Source of the DNA: JBAXEO01 sp964541375
GTDB taxonomy: Bacteria > Actinomycetota > Coriobacteriia > Anaerosomatales > JAAXUF01
NCBI GenBank assembly: GCA_964541375.1
Contig: CAZIPT010000001.1
Coordinates: forward strand, 1-64,000
Length of the DNA stretch: 64,000 bases
Direction: 5' to 3'
In this document: positions 54,391 to 63,825 of the stretch, one piece after another
Numbering within the stretch: position 1 is the first letter of the stretch
Layout of the letters: each line of letters opens with the position of its first letter
Notes under the pieces: model-generated
What the model saw: the letters and a program-made list of their open reading frames with translations, nothing else
What the model was told of the DNA's origin: nothing
Database searches by the model: none
Translations under genes and position numbers: made by a program

Positions 54391-55061
54391 CTGGGTCCGC
54401 CCGCGGCTGACTCGCGCTGCTGCAGGAAGCGCTCGGTCCCAACCAGCGCCAGAGAGAGCGCCACCTCGCCCGCGTTGCTCACGAGAAACCCGGCCACGCT
54501 GATGGGAACTGCGGCCGCGATGAACATCACGATTCCGCCAACCAGCATCCACGGCCAGCCCGCTCGGCGATACACAACGTAGCCGGCGGCGATGACCGCG
54601 GCGACCATCACCAGCGCGGGAATGGGAGGCCCCGGGAACCCGCCGCCGTTGGTGTAGTAGAAGAGGTCACCCTGCGTCACGGGCTCGAACTTCAGCAGGA
54701 TGACGGCCTTCAAGAATCCGAGCGCGGCCATCGCCAGGTACAGAGCCCACTCGGCTATGAAGGAGCCGCGGCCCTGAAGCTTGGGAGCCCCGACGCGCCG
54801 AGCGTACTCGAACGCGGTCAGGATCCAGATCGGCGTGAGCAGCGCGTGACCGACAAAGCGCGGCCAGGAAAGCGCGACCAGTAGCGGGCCGTCACCGATC
54901 ATCGCGCCCAGGGCGACCACTGCGTTGTCCCAGACCAGGAGCGCGATAGGCAGCGCGACGGTGAACGCGCCGAGCGAACGACGTCGGGCGAACAGCGCGA
55001 TAGCCCAGGCCGCCAAAGCGAACTGCGCGAGTGCGAATCCTATGTAGGCGGCGGTCAGCAT
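54387..55061 (-). CDS. Seven-helix membrane protein of unknown function
   Basis: A 224-aa protein with about seven helices (GFALAQFALAAWAIALFA, FTVALPIALLVWDNAVVALG, FVGHALLTPIWILTAFEYA, EWALYLAMAALGFLKAVIL, PALVMVAAVIAAGYVVYRRA, WPWMLVGGIVMFIAAAVPI, SNAGEVALSLALVGTERF). Unnamed. ATG 55061 is taken because the protein turns hydrophobic from there; the open frame continues to 55667 but that part is low-complexity antisense to the next gene. The ribosome site is weak. Confidence 0.65.
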   Translation of the reverse strand: MLTAAYIGFALAQFALAAWAIALFARRRSLGAFTVALPIALLVWDNAVVALGAMIGDGPLLVALSWPRFVGHALLTPIWILTAFEYARRVGAPKLQGRGSFIAEWALYLAMAALGFLKAVILLKFEPVTQGDLFYYTNGGGFPGPPIPALVMVAAVIAAGYVVYRRAGWPWMLVGGIVMFIAAAVPISVAGFLVSNAGEVALSLALVGTERFLQQRESAAGGPS

Positions 55062-55236
55062 GTTGCTGCCGTTTGTATCACACCGAATGCCGCGACCGTA
55101 GCGTGCGTCGACCTCGGCTGGCGCGTGTGTACAATGGCGAGCAGATTCGCCGCGACTCGCCGAAAAGCCCCGAGTCGTCGAGTCAGCGCTGCTAGAGCGC
55201 ACAGCGGCGCTCCTTTCACTCCCGAAAGGGTCGTGG

Positions 55237-56997
55237 GTGACCGAACCTGCCGACATATCGCCGCCACCGGGGTCCGCCGTAGTCGGCGCGCCGACCACCC
55301 GTCGCCCTCCCGTGCTGAGACCTCCTCGGCAACGCAAGCAGCGGCCGGCACGAGGCGGCTGGCTGCTCTCGGCAATCGTCGTCGTCGCGATCGTCATCGC
55401 TGCTGCGCTCGCAGGCGAGCTGCTCGTCGTCCGCCGCGCGGCAGACTCCGTGACGCGTCCGCTCGCCGAGGGCAGACCGGCCGAGGCGCGCGCCGCGTGG
55501 CAGCGGCAGGCCGCACTCCCCTCGCCGCTCCGATCGCGCGTCGACGCGCGGGTCCGGGGACGGCTCGCTCGGACCGCCACCGCGTTCGCCGAGGCAGGCT
55601 CCCGAGGTCCGGTCGCGGCCGACGACCCCGCCCTGCTGGCCGTCCGCGAGTTCCCCGCCGATACCACGCCGTCCCTCGCAAGCGCCTACGACTCCGCCGT
55701 CTCGCGCTTCGCCACCGACGCCTCCGCGACGGCCGGGCCCGCCGGCCGTCTCGCCTCCGCACTCGCGACCGCGGGCCTGGGCGACCTCCCGGCCATCCGC
55801 ACCACCTCCGCCCGACTCGCGCGCATAGCCGACAGCCGCGCGGCCTTCTTGCGCGCACGGGCGCTCGAGGACAAGCCCTACCAGTCGCTCGCAGCCGCCA
55901 AGCAGTACTCCCTAGTGATCGCCGAGGACACCGCGGTTTACTCGGCAGCGCAGAGCCGGATCCCGGTGCTCAAGAAGAAGGCGGCTTCCGAGCTGGTCGA
56001 GTACAAGGGGCCGGTGCGGCACATCTTCACGCACGTGCTGATCGCGTTTCCGGAGGTGGCGTACAAGACGCCGCCGCTCGTTGCGGCATCGACCGACGAG
56101 GACCACATCACGCCGCTCGAACTCAAGCGGATGCTCAAGCAGCTCTACGACAACGGCTACGTGCTGGTCGACATCAACAGCCTCTACCGCGTTGAGGGCA
56201 CGGGTGCCTCGGCGAAGGTCGTGCGAACCAAGCTGCTGCTGCCTCCGGGCAAGAAGCCGCTGGTCTACTCGGTGGACGACGTTCGCTACGACCCGCGCAC
56301 ACAGCGCAACGGCTTCGTCGACAGACTGATTGTCGACGACAAGGGGCAGATCGCGAGCTTCACGAGCGCCTGGCACGCCGGAGCCAAGAGCGACGTGATC
56401 TCGACCGACAACGAGGTCTTCCCGATTGTCGAGCAGTTCATCGCCGAGCACCCCGACTTCTCGTTCAACGGCGCGCGCGGCACGCTGGCGATGACCGGCT
56501 ACGCGAGCCTGTTCGGGTATCGGACCGACCGGCTCAACACCGCCGACCGCGCCAGCGAGATCGCCAAGGCGAAGGTCGTGGCCGATCGGCTCAAGGAGCT
56601 CGGCTGGACCTTCGCGAGCCACGGCTACGCGCACCTGCACACGGTCGCCGTCACCGACGAGAAGCTGCGAAGCGACTCGCAGAAGTGGGTCGCGGAGACT
56701 CAGAACGTCGTCGGGCCGACGGCGGTCTACATCTGGCCGTTCGGCAACGCGCCGGCGACTTCGTCATCCAAGCGGCGTCTGCTCACTGACGAGTTCGGGT
56801 TCCGTATGTTTGGCGGCGTCGACACAGCGGGAGCCCTGGTCTTCGAGGGCGACTCAGTGCGACTCGACCGCAAGCCGGTCGACGGCCTTTCGCTGCGCGC
56901 CTTCCGCGCGCGCTACGCGGACCTGTTCGATACCGCCGCGATCTTCGACTCGGAGGTCCGCGCGAAGCTCAATCCTGCGGCAGGCGGAGTGCGGTAG
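55237..56997 (+). CDS. Membrane-anchored NodB-like polysaccharide deacetylase
   Basis: A 586-aa protein. A basic Pro-rich N-terminus, one transmembrane helix (GGWLLSAIVVVAIVIAAALA, residues about 40-62), then a 190-residue Ala-rich helical region. The catalytic part starts near residue 260: HIFTHVLIAFPEV, LLPPGKKPLVYSVDDVRYDP, FSFNGARGTLAMTGYASLFG, LGWTFASHGYAHLHTV (HxxxH) and AVYIWPFGNAPATSS. This order fits a NodB-type deacetylase with DD in VDDVRYD. It should act outside the membrane on cell-wall or exopolymer. The start is GTG 55237 after GAAAGGG. Confidence 0.75.
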   Translation: MTEPADISPPPGSAVVGAPTTRRPPVLRPPRQRKQRPARGGWLLSAIVVVAIVIAAALAGELLVVRRAADSVTRPLAEGRPAEARAAWQRQAALPSPLRSRVDARVRGRLARTATAFAEAGSRGPVAADDPALLAVREFPADTTPSLASAYDSAVSRFATDASATAGPAGRLASALATAGLGDLPAIRTTSARLARIADSRAAFLRARALEDKPYQSLAAAKQYSLVIAEDTAVYSAAQSRIPVLKKKAASELVEYKGPVRHIFTHVLIAFPEVAYKTPPLVAASTDEDHITPLELKRMLKQLYDNGYVLVDINSLYRVEGTGASAKVVRTKLLLPPGKKPLVYSVDDVRYDPRTQRNGFVDRLIVDDKGQIASFTSAWHAGAKSDVISTDNEVFPIVEQFIAEHPDFSFNGARGTLAMTGYASLFGYRTDRLNTADRASEIAKAKVVADRLKELGWTFASHGYAHLHTVAVTDEKLRSDSQKWVAETQNVVGPTAVYIWPFGNAPATSSSKRRLLTDEFGFRMFGGVDTAGALVFEGDSVRLDRKPVDGLSLRAFRARYADLFDTAAIFDSEVRAKLNPAAGGVR

Positions 56998-57100
56998 CCG
57001 GTCCTGAGACGCAAGAACGCCGCGGCCGAACGTCGGCTCGCGGCGAACGTGGTCGCGGCTGGATGCCGCATTCTCGGCGCAGATGCACCGGGCGATTCAG

Positions 57101-57193
57101 TGGCGGAGAGCCAGGGATTCGAACCCTGGGTACGGTTTAAAGCCGCACACACGATTTCCAGTCGTGCACCTTCAGCCTCTCGGTCAGCTCTCC
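57101..57193 (-). tRNA. tRNA-Ser(GGA)
   Basis: A 93-nt class II tRNA including encoded CCA (TGG at 57101-57103). The acceptor stem GGAGAGC pairs with GCTCTCC, discriminator G. The anticodon loop CTGGAAA between CACGA and TCGTG gives GGA. There is a long variable arm and T-loop GGTTCGAATCC. Confidence 0.97.
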
Positions 57194-57322
57194 GTGCGAA
57201 CCCCGGCTTGCCGTCAGCTGGCTCCGTGGAACGCTTTGGCAGTATAGCGACCTGCACGCACTGCGGCAACGACAGCCGAGAGTGGGTATGCTTGCCACAA
57301 GAACCATCCGAGCGGGGGGCCG

Positions 57323-58105
57323 ATGAAAGCCACTGACGAACTACGACACGCCGAGGACACGGCCGCGCACATGGTTGTACGTGGTAATAGGGTCTTTCGC
57401 GGTGACCGCTACTTGCTGGTCTTCATACTGATTCTGCTTACCGTGCTCTCGTCGGCGTTCATGGGCGATGGCTCATGGGGGCTCATCCTCACACTGGTGC
57501 TCCAGACAGCGACCCTTCTCGTTGCGCTCCGCACCTCAGATGCGGGCCCGAAGTCGCAGCTCCTGGCCGCGATCGTCGCCACACTTACGCTGGTTGGAGT
57601 CACCCTCGCCCTGGTCACGGGCAACGAGCGCGTCGCCCACCTGGCGTACGGGGCGTCCATGGTGGTTCTGGTCGCGGTCACGCCGGTTGCCATCGTAAGG
57701 CGCCTCGTTTCGCATCCGACTGTCAACATCACCACCATTACTGGCGCCGCCAACATCTACCTGCTTTTTGGGCTCTTCTGGGCGTCCGTATACACCTTCA
57801 TCGGCGCGGTCACTCACGTGGGCGCGCAGACGCCCGCTGAGGCGTTCTTCATCTCTGCCACGGGACGCACGCCGATCGCCAGCGACTTCATCTACTACAG
57901 CTACACGACCCTGACCACCGTCGGCTACGGCGATCTGACCTCGGTCTCGCAGCTCGGACGCATGATCTCGATCACCGAGGCGCTGGTGGGACAGCTGTAC
58001 TTGGTGATCGTGGTATCGGTGTTGGTGGCCAACGTGGGCAGAATCCGACCGGTCAAGAGGGCCGAGGAGGAGGCCGAGGCGACTCAGGCCGCCTCCGCCG
58101 AGTAG
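57323..58105 (+). CDS. Potassium-type ion channel with TVGYGD filter
   Basis: A 260-aa membrane protein with about six helices. The pore loop YYSYTTLTTVGYGDLTSVSQ (residues about 190-209) carries the TVGYGD potassium filter, followed by the last helix ALVGQLYLVIVVSVLVANVG. Helices before it (LLVFILILLTVLSSAFMG, LLAAIVATLTLVGVTLALVT, VVLVAVTPVAIVRRLV) lack the Arg ladder of a voltage sensor, and there is no RCK domain after the pore. It should conduct K+ passively. The ATG follows GGGGGG. A two-way terminator follows. Confidence 0.85.
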   Translation: MKATDELRHAEDTAAHMVVRGNRVFRGDRYLLVFILILLTVLSSAFMGDGSWGLILTLVLQTATLLVALRTSDAGPKSQLLAAIVATLTLVGVTLALVTGNERVAHLAYGASMVVLVAVTPVAIVRRLVSHPTVNITTITGAANIYLLFGLFWASVYTFIGAVTHVGAQTPAEAFFISATGRTPIASDFIYYSYTTLTTVGYGDLTSVSQLGRMISITEALVGQLYLVIVVSVLVANVGRIRPVKRAEEEAEATQAASAE

Positions 58106-58135
58106 ACCGCGCTCCTCTCGCCATACGCTGACGCA

Positions 58136-58164
58136 GAGACGGGCCGAGATTCTCGGCCCGTCTC
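58136..58164. terminator. Terminator hairpin between convergent genes
   Basis: GAGACGGGCCGAGA and TCTCGGCCCGTCTC are perfect complements around one base (the loop opens to about five). It lies between the channel and the membrane protein at 58191 and can serve both strands. It contains a TTCTCGGC octamer. There is no good T-run. Confidence 0.65.
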
Positions 58165-58190
58165 GAGTTCCATCGCTGTTCCTGCGGGAA

Positions 58191-59654
58191 CTAGCTCGCC
58201 GACTTGGCGTCACCGGGCTTCTCGGCAGGTACGGCGTCGAGGGCCGTCTCGGGACGCGGCCGGCCGAAGAACGTCACGGCGGTCACCCAGATGATCACGA
58301 ACACGATGAGCCAGATGATCGTCCAGATGCTCTTGGTCGGAGTGACGAGCAGCATTGCAACGGCGAGTATGATGCCCGTGGTCCGCATGCCCGATTCGTG
58401 GTCGTGAATCCACTGCCCGACCACGCCGAAGTCCCAATCGGGGCCGATGTTGTTCAGGCCATGTCGGAATCCACCACGAAGCGACGTGGCCCACTTGCTA
58501 GGTCCGGCGAGAATCGCGCCGACAATGAACACCAGGCCGATGAATGACGCGATCTGGTTGGCTGTCACGAGGTACCGGAAGATGATCGTGTACGCAGCTT
58601 GCGCGGCTCCTGTCGGCATCTTGGCTAGTTGCAGGGCCGCGTTGGCGAACGGAATCTGACCCAGGTAGATGGCCTGAACCGGGATCACGGTCAGCAGGAC
58701 GATTCCGATGCCCATCCAGAGCACGGCCTTGCGACGATTGGCCGCAATTGCGATTCCGCCGCCCAATAGCACGATCGCCATCAACGGGAGAATCCACGCC
58801 ATCGCATTCATCAGCTGGATCAGGTAGCCCAGCTGCGCGAGCGCAGGCGAATCCACGATGGTGATCTGCTGCTGCGAAACCGGAATCGGGATGTTGTTGA
58901 TGAACCCCAGGCCTTTGTCGGTCAGGGCCTGCTTGACCTCGGTTATCAGCGCGCTCACGTCCAGGGTGACCGTGCCGCCCTGTTTGGTGATGACCCCTGT
59001 GGACTTGTCTGAGATAGCGGCGATAAAGGCCTTGTGCGTCAGGCGGAGCGTCTTCTCCCAGACCACGGCGAACTGCGGTGAGCGTGTGAATTTGACCGCC
59101 GACTCGCTGATGAAGTTCTGGATGGCGTTGGTGATGGGGGTGGTCAGCAGCAGGAGCTGCGGCGGCAGCGGCTTGGTAGCCAGGGCGTCGGCCACGTACT
59201 GCTGGATGTTCACGTTGGCGAAGATCGCATCTGCTGTGGACTTGGCTACATAGTCTTGGACAGCAGTGTTCTGCGCGAGCGGCGCCATGGTGTCCACCCA
59301 GCGGTTCTCGTCCATGATCGTTCGGTTGAGCCACAGCGCCGAGATGGCGAGCGACACCAAGAACACGCCAATGACGATCAGCAGCCCGGCGGCGGCGTTG
59401 CGCCAGAACGTGTGGGGCGACTTCGCCGAGGCGAGCTCGGCGTTTTCGGCTCGGAGCCGCTCGACTTCTGCCTGCAGATCCTCGGAGTCGTCGGCGGTGG
59501 CCGACGATTTGTCCGCGGCCTTCTCGGCAGACATGGTTGCCGGCTTCTCGGCAGGCTTGTCGTGCCCTGCCGCAGACTTGATGGCTTCAGACGGCTTCTC
59601 TGATTCGGTATCCCGAGTCTCCTCGGGGTTCGAACCTGGCGATGAGTCGCTCAT
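58191..59654 (-). CDS. Large membrane protein with coiled-coil N-terminus
   Basis: A 487-aa protein. The N-terminal 80 residues are acidic and Ala/Lys-rich with a short coiled coil (LQAEVERLRAENAELASA). One helix follows (AAAGLLIVIGVFLVSLAISA), then an extracytoplasmic domain of about 170 residues (MDENRWVDTMAPLAQNTAVQ, PPQLLLLTTPITNAIQNFIS) and four or five helices (ILPLMAIVLLGGGIAIAA, VLWMGIGIVLLTVIPVQAIY, QIASFIGLVFIVGAILAG, IIWLIVFVIIWVTAVTFF). It is similar to unnamed actinobacterial membrane proteins. ATG 59654 follows GGGAGGGG. No function. Confidence 0.75.
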   Translation of the reverse strand: MSDSSPGSNPEETRDTESEKPSEAIKSAAGHDKPAEKPATMSAEKAADKSSATADDSEDLQAEVERLRAENAELASAKSPHTFWRNAAAGLLIVIGVFLVSLAISALWLNRTIMDENRWVDTMAPLAQNTAVQDYVAKSTADAIFANVNIQQYVADALATKPLPPQLLLLTTPITNAIQNFISESAVKFTRSPQFAVVWEKTLRLTHKAFIAAISDKSTGVITKQGGTVTLDVSALITEVKQALTDKGLGFINNIPIPVSQQQITIVDSPALAQLGYLIQLMNAMAWILPLMAIVLLGGGIAIAANRRKAVLWMGIGIVLLTVIPVQAIYLGQIPFANAALQLAKMPTGAAQAAYTIIFRYLVTANQIASFIGLVFIVGAILAGPSKWATSLRGGFRHGLNNIGPDWDFGVVGQWIHDHESGMRTTGIILAVAMLLVTPTKSIWTIIWLIVFVIIWVTAVTFFGRPRPETALDAVPAEKPGDAKSAS

Positions 59655-59862
59655 GGTTTCCCCTCCCACACTGCCGCACGTCGCGTCCGTTGGAACCGCG
59701 TGTAACCCCCGCGACTTCCAAGTACCTATTATTCCCAAGTGGCCGAGCTTCCCACCCGCCGAGCCCTGCACTGCTGATTGCCAGTAGCCAGTCAATCACC
59801 GACACTTTCGCGCATAGGCTGTTTGCACATCGGCGCCGGGGGCGCGGGGAGGACCGCTGACC

Positions 59863-60258
59863 ATGTGGTGGAGGATTCTGTTCCGGTGGCTGATCACGGC
59901 GATCGCGGTCGCCGCCGCCGTACTGCTCATTCCGGGCATCACGGTCACCCAGGATTCGAACACGATTGTCGCGATAGTGGCGGTGGGTGCACTTCTTGCG
60001 GCGATCAACGTGTTCATCCGTCCGATCCTGCAGTTCCTGTCGTGCGGATGCATCATCGCCACGCTGGGACTTTTCACGTTCGTCATCAACGCTGGCACCC
60101 TATGGCTCTCATCTTGGGTGGCTCAGAACTGGTTCGGGATCGGCTTCAAGGTCGACGGCTTCTGGCCCGCGTTCTGGGGCGGTCTGGTGATCAGCTTCGT
60201 GAGCTTCCTGCTGTCGATCTTCATCCCCGAGCCCCAAGACGACCGAGGTGTCGAGTAG
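59863..60258 (+). CDS. YvlD/PF04020-family membrane protein
   Basis: A 131-aa protein with four helices (LITAIAVAAAVLLIPGITV, NTIVAIVAVGALLAAINVFI, CIIATLGLFTFVINAGTLWL, FWGGLVISFVSFLLSIFIP). The NVFIRPIL and WLSSW segments mark the YvlD family, whose database name 'phage holin family 4' is misleading: it is a chromosomal envelope protein of unknown role. The ATG follows GGGGAGGA. The gene downstream on the same strand (60384) is also an envelope protein. Confidence 0.88.
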   Translation: MWWRILFRWLITAIAVAAAVLLIPGITVTQDSNTIVAIVAVGALLAAINVFIRPILQFLSCGCIIATLGLFTFVINAGTLWLSSWVAQNWFGIGFKVDGFWPAFWGGLVISFVSFLLSIFIPEPQDDRGVE

Positions 60259-60383
60259 GCCCGATTCTCGGCCCCGATACCGCCATCGTGTTCGTCGCCG
60301 ATTGATACAACACGCGAGCGGCTGGGCAACATACCTTCGGGGCGCGACGCCCTAACCCGTTCACCGAGCCCTGAGGAGGCACC

Positions 60384-60881
60384 ATGGCAGAGTCTGAGAA
60401 CATCATCGGATACGCGGGCGTGTACGCCGATGTCGAGGACGCGAAGGCGGACTTCGAGATGATCAAGGCGGCCCACCGCGAGAAGTGGATCGGCACCTAC
60501 GACGCAGCACTCTTTGAGAAGACCGCGGACGGCAAGGTCAAGGTGCTCAACACCGATGCAACCCAGCGCAAGGACGGCGCCGCGGTCGGCGCCATCGTGG
60601 GCGGCATCCTCGGCGTGATCTTCCCGCCGAGCATCCTCGTTTCCGCCGCAGTGGGCGCGGGCGCTGGTGCCGCCGTCGGAAACCTGACCAAGGGTTGGAT
60701 GAGCGGCGACATCAAGAAGGTCGCCGACGAGCTCGAGCCGGGCGAAGCCGGCGTCATCCTAGTCGCTGACGCCACCTTCGATGCGGGCGCCGAGAGGCTC
60801 ATGAAGCGCGCGAAGAAGATGGCGAAGCAGGAAGTCGACGCGCAGGCCAAGGACGTCAAGGCCGCCATCGACGAGATGTAG
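60384..60881 (+). CDS. DUF1269-family membrane-associated protein
   Basis: A 165-aa protein. The N-terminal alpha/beta part (NIIGYAGVYADVEDAKADFE) resembles a ferredoxin-like fold. A Gly/Ala-rich segment (AAVGAIVGGILGVIFPPSIL, VSAAVGAGAGAAVGNLTKGW) could insert in the membrane as a hairpin. A helical tail (ADELEPGEAGVILVADATFD) follows. This order matches DUF1269 proteins, which are often stress-linked in actinobacteria. The ATG has GAGGAGG in front. It may be cotranscribed with the YvlD gene (125 bases between). Confidence 0.82.
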   Translation: MAESENIIGYAGVYADVEDAKADFEMIKAAHREKWIGTYDAALFEKTADGKVKVLNTDATQRKDGAAVGAIVGGILGVIFPPSILVSAAVGAGAGAAVGNLTKGWMSGDIKKVADELEPGEAGVILVADATFDAGAERLMKRAKKMAKQEVDAQAKDVKAAIDEM

Positions 60882-60917
60882 GCTCTCTGCCGACATCCCG
60901 AACCGCAAGAGCAAACC

Positions 60918-60945
60918 GAGAGGCCGCCCAACCGGGCGGCCTCTC
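60918..60945. terminator. Strong terminator hairpin between convergent genes
   Basis: GAGAGGCCGCCC and GGGCGGCCTCTC form a perfect 12-bp stem around AACC, followed by TT on the plus strand. It serves the DUF1269 gene and probably also the M20 peptidase from the other side. Confidence 0.8.
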
Positions 60946-60975
60946 TTCACACTATGCGGATTCGGGCCGCCGACG

Positions 60976-62322
60976 CTATGCGCCCGCGCCCGCGAGCTTC
61001 TCGATCAGCAGCGCCTGCGCGACGATCATGCGCTCGATCTCGTCGGGGTGAACGCTCTCGTTGGCCCCGTGGATATTCGCGGGTGCGTCCTCGGCGCCCA
61101 AGAGGATGAACTCGGCACCCGGGGACGCCTTCATGAGCGTCTCGAGGAGCGGGATCGATCCGCCGCTGCCGACCTCCGAGACATCTTTGCCGTACGCCTC
61201 GGCGAGCGCCGCGCGCGCGGCCTCGACTCCGGGACCGCCGCTGGGCGCGAGAAACGCGTCGGACGCCTTCACGCGCGTGACGTCCACGTGGACGCCCCAG
61301 GGTGCGGCTGCTCTGAGGAAGTCCATGAGCTGCGCGAGTTCGTGCTCGGGGTCGGCGCCCGGTGCGATGCGCATCGCGACCTTGGCGCGGGCCGTCGGCA
61401 GGAGCACGTTGCCCGCCTCGGCCACGCTCGGCGCGTCGATACCGATGACGCTGATGCACGGCTTGCTCCACAGCTTGGTGCCCACGGTGCCGTCGCCGAT
61501 GATCTCGACGCCATCGAGCATTGCGGCCATCTGTCGGTAGAGCGGCTCGGGGTACTCGGCACCGGGCCAGTCGAAAGCCTTGAGTCCGGGGACTGCGCAG
61601 TTGCCGCGGTCGTCCTGCAGCGTCGCGAGCATGCGGATGAGCGCCATGAGCGCGTCGGGCGCCGGGCCGCCGAAGACGCCGGAGTGCAGTGGGTGGTCGA
61701 CTGTGTCGACCTCGACGATGCATTGCACGTGTCCGCGCAGCATGGTTGTGAGCACCGGCTCGCCGCACTCGATGTTGCCCATGTCGGCGATGATCATGAC
61801 GTCGGCCTTGAAGCGCTCGGGGTACTTGGCCACGTAGTCCTCGAGATGGGACAGCGTCTCCTCCTCACCTTCCAGAATGAGCTTGATGCCCACGGGCGGC
61901 TTGCCATCGAAGACCCGCAGCGTTCCCGCGTGGATAGCGACGCCGCTCTTGTCGTCGGCGGCTCCTCGACCGTAGTAGCGACCGTCGTCCTTCTTGGTGA
62001 GCGTCCACGGATCGGTGGTCCAGCCCTGATCCATCGGAGCCGGCTGCACGTCGTAGTGCCCGTAGAGCAGCACGGTCGGCGCGCCGTCGGGTGCGGGGAG
62101 CTCTCCCCACACCGCGGGGTAGCCGCCGCCTTCGAGGTCGAGCTCGCCCGCCTCGAACCCGGAGCGCTTGAGGATGTCGATCACCGTCGCGCGAGCAGCG
62201 TTGACCGGCTCCGGCGGGAACCCCGGAAACGCGCACGAAGCGTTGCCGACGAGTACACCGAGGTCGGCCATGACCTGCGGCATCATCTCCGCGACCTTGC
62301 TGCGAATCTCAGTGGTGTCCAT
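60976..62322 (-). CDS. M20-family dipeptidase
   Basis: A 448-aa co-catalytic zinc peptidase of the M20 group (carnosinase/DapE-like). Zinc ligands and catalytic residues are visible in VLLYGHYDVQPAPMDQGW (His and Asp), GRGAADDKSG, LILEGEEETLSHLEDYVAKY (catalytic Glu), DMGNIECGEP and HPLHSGVFGG (dimer-domain His). Length suits an aminoacyl dipeptidase. It probably cuts dipeptides for amino-acid fermentation. It is 28 bases downstream of the Dcu-type carrier on the same strand, so import and cleavage may be linked. Confidence 0.93.
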   Translation of the reverse strand: MDTTEIRSKVAEMMPQVMADLGVLVGNASCAFPGFPPEPVNAARATVIDILKRSGFEAGELDLEGGGYPAVWGELPAPDGAPTVLLYGHYDVQPAPMDQGWTTDPWTLTKKDDGRYYGRGAADDKSGVAIHAGTLRVFDGKPPVGIKLILEGEEETLSHLEDYVAKYPERFKADVMIIADMGNIECGEPVLTTMLRGHVQCIVEVDTVDHPLHSGVFGGPAPDALMALIRMLATLQDDRGNCAVPGLKAFDWPGAEYPEPLYRQMAAMLDGVEIIGDGTVGTKLWSKPCISVIGIDAPSVAEAGNVLLPTARAKVAMRIAPGADPEHELAQLMDFLRAAAPWGVHVDVTRVKASDAFLAPSGGPGVEAARAALAEAYGKDVSEVGSGGSIPLLETLMKASPGAEFILLGAEDAPANIHGANESVHPDEIERMIVAQALLIEKLAGAGA

Positions 62323-62350
62323 ACGGGGACTCCGATCTCAAGCGAGGGAC

Positions 62351-63697
62351 TTAGACCACGAACATGCTGATGACCATTCCGACTCCGACCGCCACGACCG
62401 TGCACACCAGCAGCGGAATCATGAACGAGTGGTTGACGACCGCCTTGCCGATCTTGGTGCTCCCGGTCTGGTCGACGGCGACCGCGGCGAGCTGCGTGCC
62501 GTTGGCCGGCAGGAACAGGACACCGGACACGGCCTGCCACATGGCCACGATCGCACCGACGCTGAGAGCCGGAATCCCCAGGGCGATCGGTACGAGCGTT
62601 CGCGTGGTCGCTGACTGGCTTGTGGTCAGCGCCGCCAGCACGAAGACCGCAAACGCGAACGTGAGTGGAATCGCCGTCACCACGTTCGAGAGCGCCGCGT
62701 TGATGGCGGCCTGGTGGGCACTGACGAACGTGTCCGCGAGCCAAGCGATTCCGAACAGCGCGAGCAGCGCGATGATTCCGGCACCGAAGACCTGCTGGCC
62801 AGCGATGTCGCCGACCTTTGCGTCGCAGAAGATGAGTATCAGCAGCGCGACCGTGAACATGATGATCTGGATGGCGGACGTGGTATCCAGCGGCGCCATC
62901 GCGCCGCCCTCTCCTGAGGGCACCATCTTCTGCATCCAGGGAATGGCCCCGGTGGCGACGATCATCACGACGCCGGCGAGGAAGATGTACGCCGACAACG
63001 CCGAGCCCTTCTTCAGCGGCTTCTCGGGTTCGTTGCTGGTCGACTTGGGCGGCTGCACGAGCCCGTCCTTGAGCCGCTGCTGGTAGATGGGGTCCTCGGA
63101 AAGCGGCTTGCCGATGAAGTTCTGCACGAGCGCGGTCACGACGATCGCGACGAGCGATGCCGGAATAGTGATCGCCAGAATCTGGGGCAGGCCGACTCCC
63201 TTCGCAACGGTCAGCGTCAGCATCGCAGCCATTGCCGCCGAGACCGGGCTCGAGGTGATGCCGAGCGCGTTCGCGACGGTCGACACGGCGAGTGGTCGCT
63301 CGGGCCGGATGTCGTTCTCGTAGCTGACCTCGTAGATGACCGGAATCAACGGATAGAAGATGTTGGAGGTGCCCGCTCCCACCGTGAAGATGTAGCTCAC
63401 CATCGGCGCAATGATGGTGATCTGCTTGGGGTTCTTGCGGATGATCTTGGTCGCGAGGCGCACCAGATAGTCGATGCCTCCTGCCGCCTGCATTGCGGCA
63501 GCCGCGGTGATGACCGCGAGGATGATGAGCATCGCCGAGATGGGCGGTTGTCCCGGCGCCAGGCCGAACACGAACACGAGCACACCGACCCCGACGACAC
63601 CCCAGATGCCGAGGCCCATGCCGCCCATCCGCACGCCCATGACGATGGCGCCCATGACGACCAGAAGCTCGAGCACGATTGAGATACTCACAGCCAT
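62351..63697 (-). CDS. Anaerobic C4-dicarboxylate-type (Dcu) carrier
   Basis: A 448-aa carrier with about eleven helices, of the Dcu type: LELLVVMGAIVMGVRMGGMG, PPISAMLIILAVITAAAAMQ, TIIAPMVSYIFTVGAGTSNI, IRPERPLAVSTVANALGITS and SPVSAAMAAM. Dcu proteins exchange C4-dicarboxylates such as succinate, fumarate, malate or aspartate in anaerobes. Starts: ATG 63697 is directly after GGGGGGAGG; GTG 63691 (codon 3) has better spacing and may be the true start. Next to the M20 peptidase it could import aspartate or dipeptide products; the exact substrate is inferred. Confidence 0.88.
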   Translation of the reverse strand: MAVSISIVLELLVVMGAIVMGVRMGGMGLGIWGVVGVGVLVFVFGLAPGQPPISAMLIILAVITAAAAMQAAGGIDYLVRLATKIIRKNPKQITIIAPMVSYIFTVGAGTSNIFYPLIPVIYEVSYENDIRPERPLAVSTVANALGITSSPVSAAMAAMLTLTVAKGVGLPQILAITIPASLVAIVVTALVQNFIGKPLSEDPIYQQRLKDGLVQPPKSTSNEPEKPLKKGSALSAYIFLAGVVMIVATGAIPWMQKMVPSGEGGAMAPLDTTSAIQIIMFTVALLILIFCDAKVGDIAGQQVFGAGIIALLALFGIAWLADTFVSAHQAAINAALSNVVTAIPLTFAFAVFVLAALTTSQSATTRTLVPIALGIPALSVGAIVAMWQAVSGVLFLPANGTQLAAVAVDQTGSTKIGKAVVNHSFMIPLLVCTVVAVGVGMVISMFVV

Positions 63698-63825
63698 CCT
63701 CCCCCCGCCGGATACCGTCCTCGCGCCGACGACCAAGGTCGATCAGCAGGGCCCAGAGGGCGCGGACACGGCTACTGCCAAAGAATGGATACCCCTTTTG
63801 GCACAGGCTCCCAACAGGTGCAGAG

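Noticed and set aside
54387..55667. Full 426-codon version of the seven-helix membrane protein
   Set aside because: The first 200 codons are low-complexity and antisense to the deacetylase gene at 55237; the hydrophobic protein starts at 55061.
59863..60258. Phage holin, as the family name suggests
   Set aside because: It is a YvlD-type chromosomal protein; no phage gene is near.
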